A program made the translations under genes and the position numbers. 58,223 bases of DNA from Gammaproteobacteria bacterium (lineage in GTDB: Bacteria > Pseudomonadota > Gammaproteobacteria > Pseudomonadales > Azotimanducaceae). The stretch is from positions 1 through 58,223 of the forward strand of contig JAPUIA010000293.1 of the NCBI GenBank assembly GCA_027297435.1. Reading direction: 5' to 3'. Position 1 is the stretch's first letter. Each line of letters starts with the position of its first letter. The notes beneath the pieces are model-generated. The model did not search any database, was not told the origin of the DNA, and worked only from the letters and a program-made list of their open reading frames with translations. This document shows positions 9,375-16,543 of the stretch, piece after piece.

Positions 9375-9932
9375 TCAGCACGCGAGCGGCCGGCCTTGCG
9401 CATCTTCCTGGATGCCGTCGCCGTTGCGATCGGGCGCGCGTCGCACGCGGCCTTGCGCGTTCAAGATGATTTGCCGGGCAAATCTCGGATCGCCATCCGG
9501 CGGACAATACTGCAGATGGCCGTTTTGCCAGTCGGTGTAGCCGCGCGCCGTAAACTGCAGGTAGCTCCTGTTACGAAACGAACGCCAATAAAATCGTTCT
9601 CCGGGTCGCAACTTCGGTAGCCGGGCGGCAATGAAGTCATCTCCGTCTACACGTCTGTTGCCGTTGTGGTCGGCGAAGACCAAGGTTCCCTCGTGCCAGA
9701 GATTGGCGCCGAGGCACACATCGTCGGTGCCTGGACAGAGGGTCGTCGTGGTCTGATGCGAGAGCGCGACGGTGCGCGCTAGTTGCACGGCACCCACCAT
9801 GGCGTTGATGCGCTGAGTCGCGCGCTCCGCCGCGATCAAGTCGTTGAAGGACGGCGCCGCCATCCCGAAAAGAACGGCGGCAATCGCTAATGTGACGATG
9901 ACCTCAGTCAGAGAAAAACCGGTAACGGGCAT
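9375..9932 (-). CDS. fimT: GspH/FimT family minor pseudopilin
   Basis: 185 residues with a type IV prepilin leader: MPVTG, then FSLTEVIVTLAIAAVLFG, in which G5 and F6 form the PilD peptidase site and E10 is the conserved Glu+5. The hydrophobic helix is followed by a GspH-type globular domain. The sequence contains two Asp/Asn-rich loops (DHNGNRRVDGDD and DRNGDG) that resemble calcium-binding loops. FimT proteins act in pilus priming and, in some bacteria, DNA binding during transformation. It sits next to pilR and is convergent with the EAL gene, with a 28 bp gap. No other minor pilins (fimU, pilV, pilW, pilX) are in the window; they may lie left of pilY1. Confidence 0.85.
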   Translation of the reverse strand: MPVTGFSLTEVIVTLAIAAVLFGMAAPSFNDLIAAERATQRINAMVGAVQLARTVALSHQTTTTLCPGTDDVCLGANLWHEGTLVFADHNGNRRVDGDDFIAARLPKLRPGERFYWRSFRNRSYLQFTARGYTDWQNGHLQYCPPDGDPRFARQIILNAQGRVRRAPDRNGDGIQEDAQGRPLAC

Positions 9933-9995
9933 CGGGGTAGTTCACCACCGGCCGGTTATTGGGCGCTATGGCGAAACCCGCCTTGGCGCGTGAGA

Positions 9996-11360
9996 CTATT
10001 CCAACTGCAGCTTTTTCAAGCGATAGCGCAACGCCCGGAAGGTTATGCCCAACTGCTTGGCAGCCGCCGTCTTGTTCCAACGCGTTGTCTCGAGCGCATT
10101 GGTAATGAGCTTGCGTTCGATGCCCGCGAGAAACTCCTCGAGCGATTGCCCGTCAGGAAGTGCGATCGTGTCGGCAGATGCATGTTCCGCAGCACGATCG
10201 GCCGCACGTGTTGTGTCGCTCACATCCAGCTGTAGATCGCTGGGTTCGATGCTCGCATTCTCGCAGAGCGTGAAGGCCCGCTCCAATATGTTTTCGAGCT
10301 CACGCACGTTGCCGGGAAAGTCGTACCCCGTCAGTGCCGTGAGGGTCGCCTCGCTGGTCTCGGGCTTTGCTGCATCGTAATCCTGCGCGATACGCGTCAA
10401 GATCTGGTCGGTCAACTCTGGGATGTCGCCCGGGCGTTCTCGAAGACTTGGCATCCGCAGTTCGATAACGTTCAAACGGTAGTAGAGATCCTGCCGAAAC
10501 CGCGACTCGGCGACCTCGTTGGCAAGGTCTCGGTGGGTTGCCGACAACACGCGTACGTCGATCCCGATCTCGTTCTGCGCGCCCACGGGGCGAACCGCTT
10601 TTTCCTGGATCGCACGCAGTAGCTTGACCTGCATGGACAGTGGCAGATCGGCGACTTCATCGAGAAACAGCGTGCCGCCTTCCGCGGCTTGAAACAGACC
10701 CTGCTTGTCGGCCACCGCACCGGTGAAGCTGCCTTTCACATGGCCGAAGAATTCGCTTTCCATGAGCTCGGTTGGTATCGCACCGCAATTGACGGGTACG
10801 AAGGGCGCCTCGCTGCGGGGACCTTGTTCGTGAATGAGGCGAGCGGCAACCTCTTTGCCGGAACCCGATTCGCCGCTGATGTAGATCGGCGCTTGGCTGC
10901 GAGCAAGTTTGGCGATTTGCGCGCGCAGTTTGTTCATCGTATCGGACGTGCCTGTCAGACGCATGCCGGCTTTTGGTAGGTCCGGGCTGAAGGGGCTCAT
11001 TTTCAAGGCCGTGTCGACCAACGCACGCAGCTGCTCGAGATCGACGGGTTTCTGTACGAAGTCGAAAGCACCCGCCTTGAGTGCGTTGATTGCCGCATCC
11101 ATGCTGCCGAACGCTGTGATCACCGCAACCGGCAGTTCGGGGTTGTGCTCGGCGATATGGGCTACGAGGTCCAGACCGTTGCCATCGGGCAGGTTCATGT
11201 CGGTCAAACACAGTTCGAACTCGTGTTCTTCGAGTAGCCGTCGAGCGGTACCGAGGTCTTCGGCGGCCTTGGTATCGACGTTCATGCGCCCCAGCGTAAT
11301 TTCCAACAACTCGCGGATATCGGGTTCGTCATCGACGATGAGTGCTCGTTTGTTGGTCAT
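9996..11360 (-). CDS. pilR: Sigma-54 dependent response regulator PilR
   Basis: 454 residues in the NtrC layout: receiver domain (about 1-120, phospho-acceptor Asp in CLTDMNLPDGNG), AAA+ domain (about 140-370) with Walker A GESGSGKE, the sigma-54 loop as KGSFTGA (normally GAFTGA) and Walker B GGTLFLDEV, and a C-terminal Fis-type helix-turn-helix ending KQLGITFRALRYRLKKLQLE. PilR activates pilin (pilA) transcription from a sigma-54 promoter. It overlaps the pilS stop by 1 base (TAATG). The neighbourhood (pilS, fimT, bamD) is the Pseudomonas order, which supports PilR over other NtrC-like proteins. Confidence 0.92.
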   Translation of the reverse strand: MTNKRALIVDDEPDIRELLEITLGRMNVDTKAAEDLGTARRLLEEHEFELCLTDMNLPDGNGLDLVAHIAEHNPELPVAVITAFGSMDAAINALKAGAFDFVQKPVDLEQLRALVDTALKMSPFSPDLPKAGMRLTGTSDTMNKLRAQIAKLARSQAPIYISGESGSGKEVAARLIHEQGPRSEAPFVPVNCGAIPTELMESEFFGHVKGSFTGAVADKQGLFQAAEGGTLFLDEVADLPLSMQVKLLRAIQEKAVRPVGAQNEIGIDVRVLSATHRDLANEVAESRFRQDLYYRLNVIELRMPSLRERPGDIPELTDQILTRIAQDYDAAKPETSEATLTALTGYDFPGNVRELENILERAFTLCENASIEPSDLQLDVSDTTRAADRAAEHASADTIALPDGQSLEEFLAGIERKLITNALETTRWNKTAAAKQLGITFRALRYRLKKLQLE

Positions 11361-12985
11361 TACAGAGTGATCCGATCGGGGTGGGCGAAGATGATGCGAA
11401 AGCAGCTACCGCCGTCATCGTGGCGAGAATAGCTCAGGCGTGCCTGGTTCGACTCGCATAGCTCGCGGGAAATATATAAACCGAGGCCGGTACCCGACGC
11501 CTCGGTGGTGAAGAACGGCTCGAACAGGTTGGCGACCTTCGCTTCATCCACACCCGGACCGCGATCGATGATGTTGAGGTAAGGGCGCTCGGAAATCGCA
11601 TCGACGCCGCCTTGCAAACGCACGTAGGAGCATTGGCTGTGTTCTTCGCTGTAGCGCAGACCGTTTTGCACCAGGTTGGTCAACACTTGATGAAACTGGC
11701 TTGGGTCCATGCGTATCTCGGTATCTTGCGGTTCCACATCAATTTCGATCTCGGCCCCATGGTTGGCGTTCGTGTACGCGTTGTTGAATTCGCGCAACTG
11801 TTCTCGTAGCTTGAGTCTAACCGGCGTAGCCGGCGCGCGGCGTGACATCTCTAGCACATTTTCAATCACGTCGTTCATACGCAGGCAATGATCGTAAATG
11901 ATGTCGGTCAAGCGTTGATCGCCCTGGTCCAAATTGGGGGATTCGCTCAACAATTGCGAGGCGTGACTGATTGCGCCCAAAGGGTTGCGAATTTCGTGTG
12001 CGATGCCCGCCGATAGACGGCCCAATGACGCCAGTTTGAGCTGCTGGGCTTGCTGTTGAATCTCTCCGGTGTCTTCGATGAAGATCGTCACATCGCCCTC
12101 CGGATCTTGCGTACGCACGGGCAAGAAATTAGTGCGAATTTCCGGGGCGGTCGTCTCCAATTGAAACGGTGGTGATCGCAAATAGACGTTGTTGCGCCAG
12201 GCGTCGAGGCGTTCGATCAGTTCCTTCGGCAGGGCGCGTAATTCTTCGTCCGGGTTGGCGCCGATCAACGTGCGTGCCGATTGGTTGGACATGCGAATGT
12301 TGCTGTCGCCATCGACGAGAATAATACCGGTGCGCATGCGCTGCACGATGATACGGTTGACCCGTTCCAGATCGGCGAGTTCGGCCGCCTGCGTCAGAGC
12401 CCGTACGTCGTTCTGGCGAAGGCGCGTGGACAGGTTCTGAATGGCCAACGAGAACGCAAAGTAAAGGATGCCAAGCACGCCCGCTTGAAAATAGTCGTCA
12501 TGCAGGTGGGGTGCCGACAGCGAAAGGTAGAATTCCTCATAGAGTACCGAGATGCTGGCGAACGCTGCGACCAATGCCGCTGCCCGTCCCGTGACGATGA
12601 TCGCTCCGGTCGCCACGGCCACTAGGATCAACGCGCCCAGACCGCTGCTGACACCACCGCTCGCATACATTAGCCACGTTAGCGCCAACACGTCGTACAG
12701 CACGAGCGAGAAACTGATGTACTGGTGAGAAAAAAATCCGCGCGGCACCAACTGCAGCACGACGGCGCTAGCCAAATTGATTGTCGTGTACCCGACCGCA
12801 ACCCACACGAATACGCCGGGCAAGAGTGCGCCCAGTCGAGTTTCGATGAAGGTCTGGGAGATGACGGCCAAAAGCGAAAGGCCGACCAGCACGCGGTAAT
12901 AGTTGTAGACCTTCAACAGCGCCAGATTGAGGTCGAGCCGGCGCCGCTCGATCTCCACTAGGATCTCAGCGCGATGAGTGATCAT
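11360..12985 (-). CDS. pilS: Sensor histidine kinase PilS
   Basis: 541 residues. About six transmembrane helices occupy residues 25-185, followed by a PAS-like segment (about 205-310) and a kinase core with H-box GIAHEIRNPLGAISHASQLL, N-box NLVQNGLRYS, and G-boxes around GPGVDEAK and SGTGLGLYISREL. PilS senses pilin levels in the inner membrane and controls PilR. The length and topology fit the Pseudomonas PilS family. It is coupled to pilR by the overlapping stop and start. A long inverted repeat lies between its start and bamD. Confidence 0.92.
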   Translation of the reverse strand: MITHRAEILVEIERRRLDLNLALLKVYNYYRVLVGLSLLAVISQTFIETRLGALLPGVFVWVAVGYTTINLASAVVLQLVPRGFFSHQYISFSLVLYDVLALTWLMYASGGVSSGLGALILVAVATGAIIVTGRAAALVAAFASISVLYEEFYLSLSAPHLHDDYFQAGVLGILYFAFSLAIQNLSTRLRQNDVRALTQAAELADLERVNRIIVQRMRTGIILVDGDSNIRMSNQSARTLIGANPDEELRALPKELIERLDAWRNNVYLRSPPFQLETTAPEIRTNFLPVRTQDPEGDVTIFIEDTGEIQQQAQQLKLASLGRLSAGIAHEIRNPLGAISHASQLLSESPNLDQGDQRLTDIIYDHCLRMNDVIENVLEMSRRAPATPVRLKLREQLREFNNAYTNANHGAEIEIDVEPQDTEIRMDPSQFHQVLTNLVQNGLRYSEEHSQCSYVRLQGGVDAISERPYLNIIDRGPGVDEAKVANLFEPFFTTEASGTGLGLYISRELCESNQARLSYSRHDDGGSCFRIIFAHPDRITL

Positions 12986-12996
12986 GGACTAGCGGC

Positions 12997-13064
12997 CTGT
13001 CCCGGAAATAACCGCATGAAGGTGAAAAGAGACAAGCAGATTGGTGAAATTGTTTCTGGGACAG
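12997..13064. repeat. 12-bp inverted repeat in the bamD-pilS gap
   Basis: Arms CTGTCCCGGAAA (12997-13008) and TTTCTGGGACAG (13053-13064) pair over 12 bp with one G-T wobble, around a 44-nt loop. It fills the space between the bamD stop and the pilS start, both on the minus strand. There is no T-tract after it, so a rho-independent terminator is unlikely. A small repeat element or a processing or regulatory hairpin is possible. Confidence 0.5.
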
Positions 13065-13078
13065 AACACCTAGCTTTG

Positions 13079-14062
13079 CTATACAAAAGGCAGCCAGCTA
13101 TACCATCTACGCTTTTTCTTTTTCGCTCCCACCTCGGTGTCCGGCGGTGGCGGGGGGATGAATCCCTCAGGATGCTCGAGACGAATGGGTGGTGGCACGT
13201 CGGGTCGGTCCAAAATTCCAAGTGTCATCAGATTGGTCCACGAACGGTCACGGTTGCGGATGCGGTCGGCAAGCACCAGGTCGCCTTCGGCGTCGAATGC
13301 AGAATTGCGGGGATAATTGATTGCCAGAACCCTCAACGCATCGTTGGCGGCTTCCGGTAGATCCAGCTTGTAGTTGGCTTCGATGAGAACGATCAGCGCT
13401 TCCGCTACCGATACCGATTTTGGGTAGGTCTCGAGTACGTATCGAGCACGGTTGGCGGCGGCAACATAGGCGCCGCGTCGCAGGTAGTAGTCGGCGATGT
13501 GGAGTTCCGACGCGGCCAACAGATTACGCAGATACACCATGCGTTGTTTGGCATCGGGTGCGTATTGGCTGTTGGGATACCGGGACAGCAACAGAGCGAA
13601 ATCGGCGTACGCTTGGTTTGCCGATGTCATGTCGCGCTTGGAAAGGTCTGCGGTAAATACCCGGTCGAGCAGGCCGGTGTTCTTGTTGAATGCTGCAAGC
13701 CCCTTGAGATAGTAGGCGTAGTCGATGTTGTTGTGTTGTGGATGCAGGCGAATGAAGCGATCGGCGGCGTTGCGCGCCGTGTCGTGGTCCGCTGATTGGT
13801 AACGAGCGAACACCAGCTCTAGCTGGGCTTGCTCTGCGTAACGCCCGAAGGGATAGCGTGCTTCGAGGCGTTCCAGCGTTTGAATGGCCAGCTCGTAGTT
13901 GCCCGTACGGAGGCTGCGATGTGCGTTGCGGTACAAGATCTGCTCTGTCGTTTCGATCTCCTGCTCGGCCGAGTCGTCGTCGTTGCCGATGAACGGGATG
14001 AGCGAGCAGCCGCTCGCGCCGGTAACCAGAAGGCAGATGAGCAGAGTGCGGTTGACGTTCAT
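13079..14062 (-). CDS. bamD: Outer membrane assembly lipoprotein BamD
   Basis: 327 residues. A lipoprotein signal ends in a lipobox (LLVTGASGC) with Cys19 as the lipidated residue. It is followed by TPR-like helical repeats such as TGNYELAIQTLERLEARYPFG, the hallmark of BamD/ComL. BamD is the essential partner of BamA in outer-membrane beta-barrel insertion. The protein is longer than E. coli BamD (245 residues) because of a C-terminal extension with PPPPP and a basic KKKKRR tail. It is divergent from rluD, as in Pseudomonas. Confidence 0.93.
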   Translation of the reverse strand: MNVNRTLLICLLVTGASGCSLIPFIGNDDDSAEQEIETTEQILYRNAHRSLRTGNYELAIQTLERLEARYPFGRYAEQAQLELVFARYQSADHDTARNAADRFIRLHPQHNNIDYAYYLKGLAAFNKNTGLLDRVFTADLSKRDMTSANQAYADFALLLSRYPNSQYAPDAKQRMVYLRNLLAASELHIADYYLRRGAYVAAANRARYVLETYPKSVSVAEALIVLIEANYKLDLPEAANDALRVLAINYPRNSAFDAEGDLVLADRIRNRDRSWTNLMTLGILDRPDVPPPIRLEHPEGFIPPPPPDTEVGAKKKKRRWYSWLPFV

Positions 14063-14083
14063 AGGCTCCTAGCCGGCGAGTAA

Positions 14084-14104
14084 ATTTCGCTAATTTAGCG
14101 AAAT
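14084..14104. promoter_or_regulatory. Near-perfect 21-bp palindrome between bamD and rluD
   Basis: Two perfectly complementary 10-base arms, ATTTCGCTAA (14084-14093) and TTAGCGAAAT (14095-14104), flank one central T. It lies 22 bp upstream of the bamD start and 18 bp upstream of the first rluD ATG, in the only noncoding space between two divergent genes. The size and symmetry suit a dimeric regulator operator acting on both promoters. I cannot match it to a named regulator, and it could alternatively form an RNA hairpin. Confidence 0.5.
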
Positions 14105-14121
14105 ACAGTAGGGTTGCAACA

Positions 14122-14175
14122 ATGGTTGTCCATCGGGAGATGGTTGTCCATCACGAGATGGTTGTCCATCAGGAA
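14122..14175 (+). repeat. Three tandem 18-bp units each beginning with ATG at the 5' end of rluD
   Basis: Units at 14122, 14140 and 14158 read ATGGTTGTCCATCGGGAG, then the same with CACGAG, then with CAGGAA at the end. Translated in frame they give MVVHRE, MVVHHE, MVVHQE, so the gene has three equivalent start codons 18 bp apart. Only the third codon from each unit end varies. No strong ribosome site precedes the first or is repeated inside the units. Confidence 0.85.
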
Positions 14176-15125
14176 CAAATAGACGTCCCCCCGGCGTATG
14201 CGGGGCAACGGGTCGATCGCACCGCTGCTGAATTGTTCGACAGTTTTCTCGCTCTCAGCTCAATCGCTGGATTCGTGAAGGCGCGCTGACGGTGGATGGG
14301 CAAGTCGTCAAGCCCAACAGCAAATTGTTTGGCGGCGAGCGCTTAACGCTCGATGCGTCTATCGAGTTGACCGACAACTGGGAAGAGCCCCAAGCTATCG
14401 ACTTCGACATCCTGTTCGAGGATGCCGACGTACTGGTGGTCAACAAACCGGCCGGCGTGGTCGTACATCCCGGCGCCGGCAACCACGACGGCACGTTGGT
14501 CAATGGGCTTTTGCACCACCGTCCAGATTTAGCCGCGTTGCCGAGAGCGGGTATCGTGCACCGCATCGACATGGATACGAGCGGTCTGCTGGTCATTGCC
14601 GCTTCCGCTAGAGCGCACAAGGCGTTGACGAGTGCAATCGCCACGCACGCCATCACGCGACGTTATTGTGCTGTCACCGAAGGTCGTATGGTCGCAGGAC
14701 AGACGATTGATCGCCCCATCGGTCGTGACCCGCGCGTGCGTACCCGCCAGAGCGTTCGGGAAGATGGGCGTTCGGCCGTGACGAAGATCCGTGTCCAGGA
14801 ACGGTTTCGCGCCCACACACTGATTACCGCTGCGCTGCAAACCGGGCGTACGCATCAGATTCGCGTGCACATGGCTAGCATTGGTTACCCGCTTGTGGGC
14901 GATAGTCGATATGGCGCTCGGGGCGTAAGTCCCAAAGCACCGCACCCGGAAGTGTTGATCACTTTGAAGGCGTTTCGTCGCCAAGCCCTGCACGCAGCCG
15001 AATTACACTTCGAGCACCCGGTATACGGAGACCGGCTCTCGTTCACCGCGCGCTTGCCTCGAGATATGACGGAACTGGTCGGCGTGCTACGCCAAGACAA
15101 AGCAACCCATGCCGAGTTGGATTGA
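14122..15125 (+). CDS. rluD: 23S rRNA pseudouridine synthase RluD, with apparent -1 frameshift
   Basis: RluD makes pseudouridines 1911/1915/1917 in helix 69 of 23S rRNA. The body is typical: HRIDMDTSGLL with the catalytic Asp, and TGRTHQIRVHMASIGYPLVGD. The N-terminal S4-like part is split. Frame one runs from 14122 through PPAYAGQRVDRTAAELFDSF and then hits a stop at 14287-14289. The family sequence resumes one base back, at SRSQLNRWIREGALTVDGQ, and is open to 15125. The shift maps to the four-T run at 14244-14247; one extra T, or a -1 slip, restores about 334 residues (322 from the third ATG), close to E. coli RluD (326). Sequencing error, inactivating mutation and slippage are all possible. 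It overlaps pgeF by 17 bp. Confidence 0.85.
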
Positions 15126-15840
15126 CGCGAGCTGGCAGGTGCCGCCGAACGTGCGCGCGCTTACCACGACGCGACACGAAGGCGTGAGCCGCGGTCGCTA
15201 TGCGAGTTTCAATCTAGCGATGCACACCGGCGATGCTACGGAGGCCGTCGCTAAGAATCGCCAGTCCTTGCGATCCGAAATCGGCCTGAAGCGCTTGCAA
15301 TGGCTTGATCAAGTTCATGGCAACCGATGCCTCAACGCCAACGACGTCAGTTGCCAAGCCGTACCCGAGGCGGACGCGTCGTGGACGACCGAAGCAGCAC
15401 TTGGGCTCGTGATCCAGAGCGCAGATTGTGTCCCGGTGGTATTGACCGATGCCAAAGGCGACAAGATCGGTGCCGCACATGGCGGGTGGCGAGGGCTTAC
15501 CTCTGGCGTATTGCACCGCCTCATCGCTGCTATGGAGATCGAAGGGCCATGGTTTGCGTGGATTGGTCCGGCGATTGGCGCGTCAGCGTACGAGGTCGGT
15601 GCGGACGTGTTCGACGCGGTGCTCGCCGCGACCGGCGATGTGCGCGTTTTCACGACCGGTAGCGCGGACGGCAAGTGGTTTCTCGACTTGTTTCAACTGA
15701 CAGCTCTTTTGTTGGAACGCGAAGGAGTTACGCACGTCGACACGGAACGCCTGTGTACGTATTCGGACGCTCGGTTCTATTCTTTTCGCCGAGACGGGGT
15801 GACCGGTCGCATGGCAACCGTTATTTGGAAAGCTCAATAG
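15109..15840 (+). CDS. pgeF: Peptidoglycan editing factor PgeF (YfiH, laccase-domain)
   Basis: 243 residues in the multicopper-oxidoreductase/laccase-domain (Cu-oxidase_4) family. The metal-site motifs are present: QVHGN (residues about 68-72), SADCVPV and AAHGGWRGL. The family is reported to remove wrongly incorporated amino acids from peptidoglycan precursors, and to act on purine nucleosides. The rluD-pgeF order with 17-bp overlap is classical in gammaproteobacteria. The last 24 bases before the convergent DUF4124 gene hold no clear terminator. Confidence 0.9.
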   Translation: MPSWIDASWQVPPNVRALTTTRHEGVSRGRYASFNLAMHTGDATEAVAKNRQSLRSEIGLKRLQWLDQVHGNRCLNANDVSCQAVPEADASWTTEAALGLVIQSADCVPVVLTDAKGDKIGAAHGGWRGLTSGVLHRLIAAMEIEGPWFAWIGPAIGASAYEVGADVFDAVLAATGDVRVFTTGSADGKWFLDLFQLTALLLEREGVTHVDTERLCTYSDARFYSFRRDGVTGRMATVIWKAQ

Positions 15841-15863
15841 AGCCAACGGGTCTTCGAAGTCCT

Positions 15864-16349
15864 TTACGCGTCGCAGTTGATGGCGACGCCTTCCTGCGCA
15901 TCACTGATACGTTGCTGACGCTCATCCTCGCCCATGACGCGTTCACTGTTACCGTCACGCACCCGCACGCGTCCTCTGGCCTGCAATCTCTCGAGCATAG
16001 TGCGGGCTTGTCGACAATTTGACGTCCGAATTTTCGCAACCTCTTGTTGACGGGTGGCTTCGGCTTGGCGGAGACCCTCCAACATCGCTTGCTGGTCTTC
16101 CGTGAGATCGGTTTGTTGGTTTGCATCGGGTGCGATCGTTGCAGGAACCGTCGAGACGACGCTGGGCGCGCCTGAGCGGGTCGTAATCTGCTGGGATTCA
16201 ACTCCCCTCGGCGGTTGTTGCGTGTAATTTACGACGCCGTTTTCATCGACCCACCGATAAATATCGGCGCCCATCAAACACGGTAACGCAAGGACTAGGA
16301 CGACCAAACGCCAATGGCGCTGAAGGGTGGAGAGCGCACGCAGTTTCAT
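15864..16349 (-). CDS. DUF4124 domain protein, exported
   Basis: 161 residues from the ATG at 16349. An uncleaved or cleaved signal helix (WRLVVLVLALPCLMGADI) is followed by the DUF4124 signature YRWVDENGVVNYTQQPP, then a charged, probably helical tail. The frame is open to an ATG at 16418, but that start would put 23 non-hydrophobic-leader residues ahead of the signal. DUF4124 proteins are common small periplasmic proteins of unknown function in gammaproteobacteria. Five cysteines or fewer are visible and none forms a lipobox. Confidence 0.8.
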   Translation of the reverse strand: MKLRALSTLQRHWRLVVLVLALPCLMGADIYRWVDENGVVNYTQQPPRGVESQQITTRSGAPSVVSTVPATIAPDANQQTDLTEDQQAMLEGLRQAEATRQQEVAKIRTSNCRQARTMLERLQARGRVRVRDGNSERVMGEDERQQRISDAQEGVAINCDA

Positions 16350-16465
16350 GCGCGTGAGAATACCACAAGGTGACGATTCCAAGCCCAGTGTTATCAACAA
16401 CTTAAGCGGCAGTTTCAACAGTTTTTGTTATCTACCTCTCACTTTCGTTGACAGGCTGAACACGA

Positions 16466-16511
16466 ATGAAGAAGAATACGCGGCTCTTTGCGGTTCCGCG
16501 GTAAGAACCGC
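16466..16511 (+). promoter_or_regulatory. Short leader ORF overlapping a hairpin upstream of ilvI
   Basis: A 12-codon ORF (16466-16504, MKKNTRLFAVPR) ends inside a 7-bp stem-loop: GCGGTTC (16490-16496) pairs with GAACCGC (16505-16511). It lies about 40 bp before the ilvI start, and a TTGACA at 16448-16453 could be a -35 box. The peptide has only one Leu and one Val, and no T-tract follows the hairpin. A classical ilv attenuator is therefore not supported, although a translation-linked leader is possible. Confidence 0.3.
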
Positions 16512-16543
16512 CGAGAAATCAACGAGTTAAGGGGTAGAAAAGC

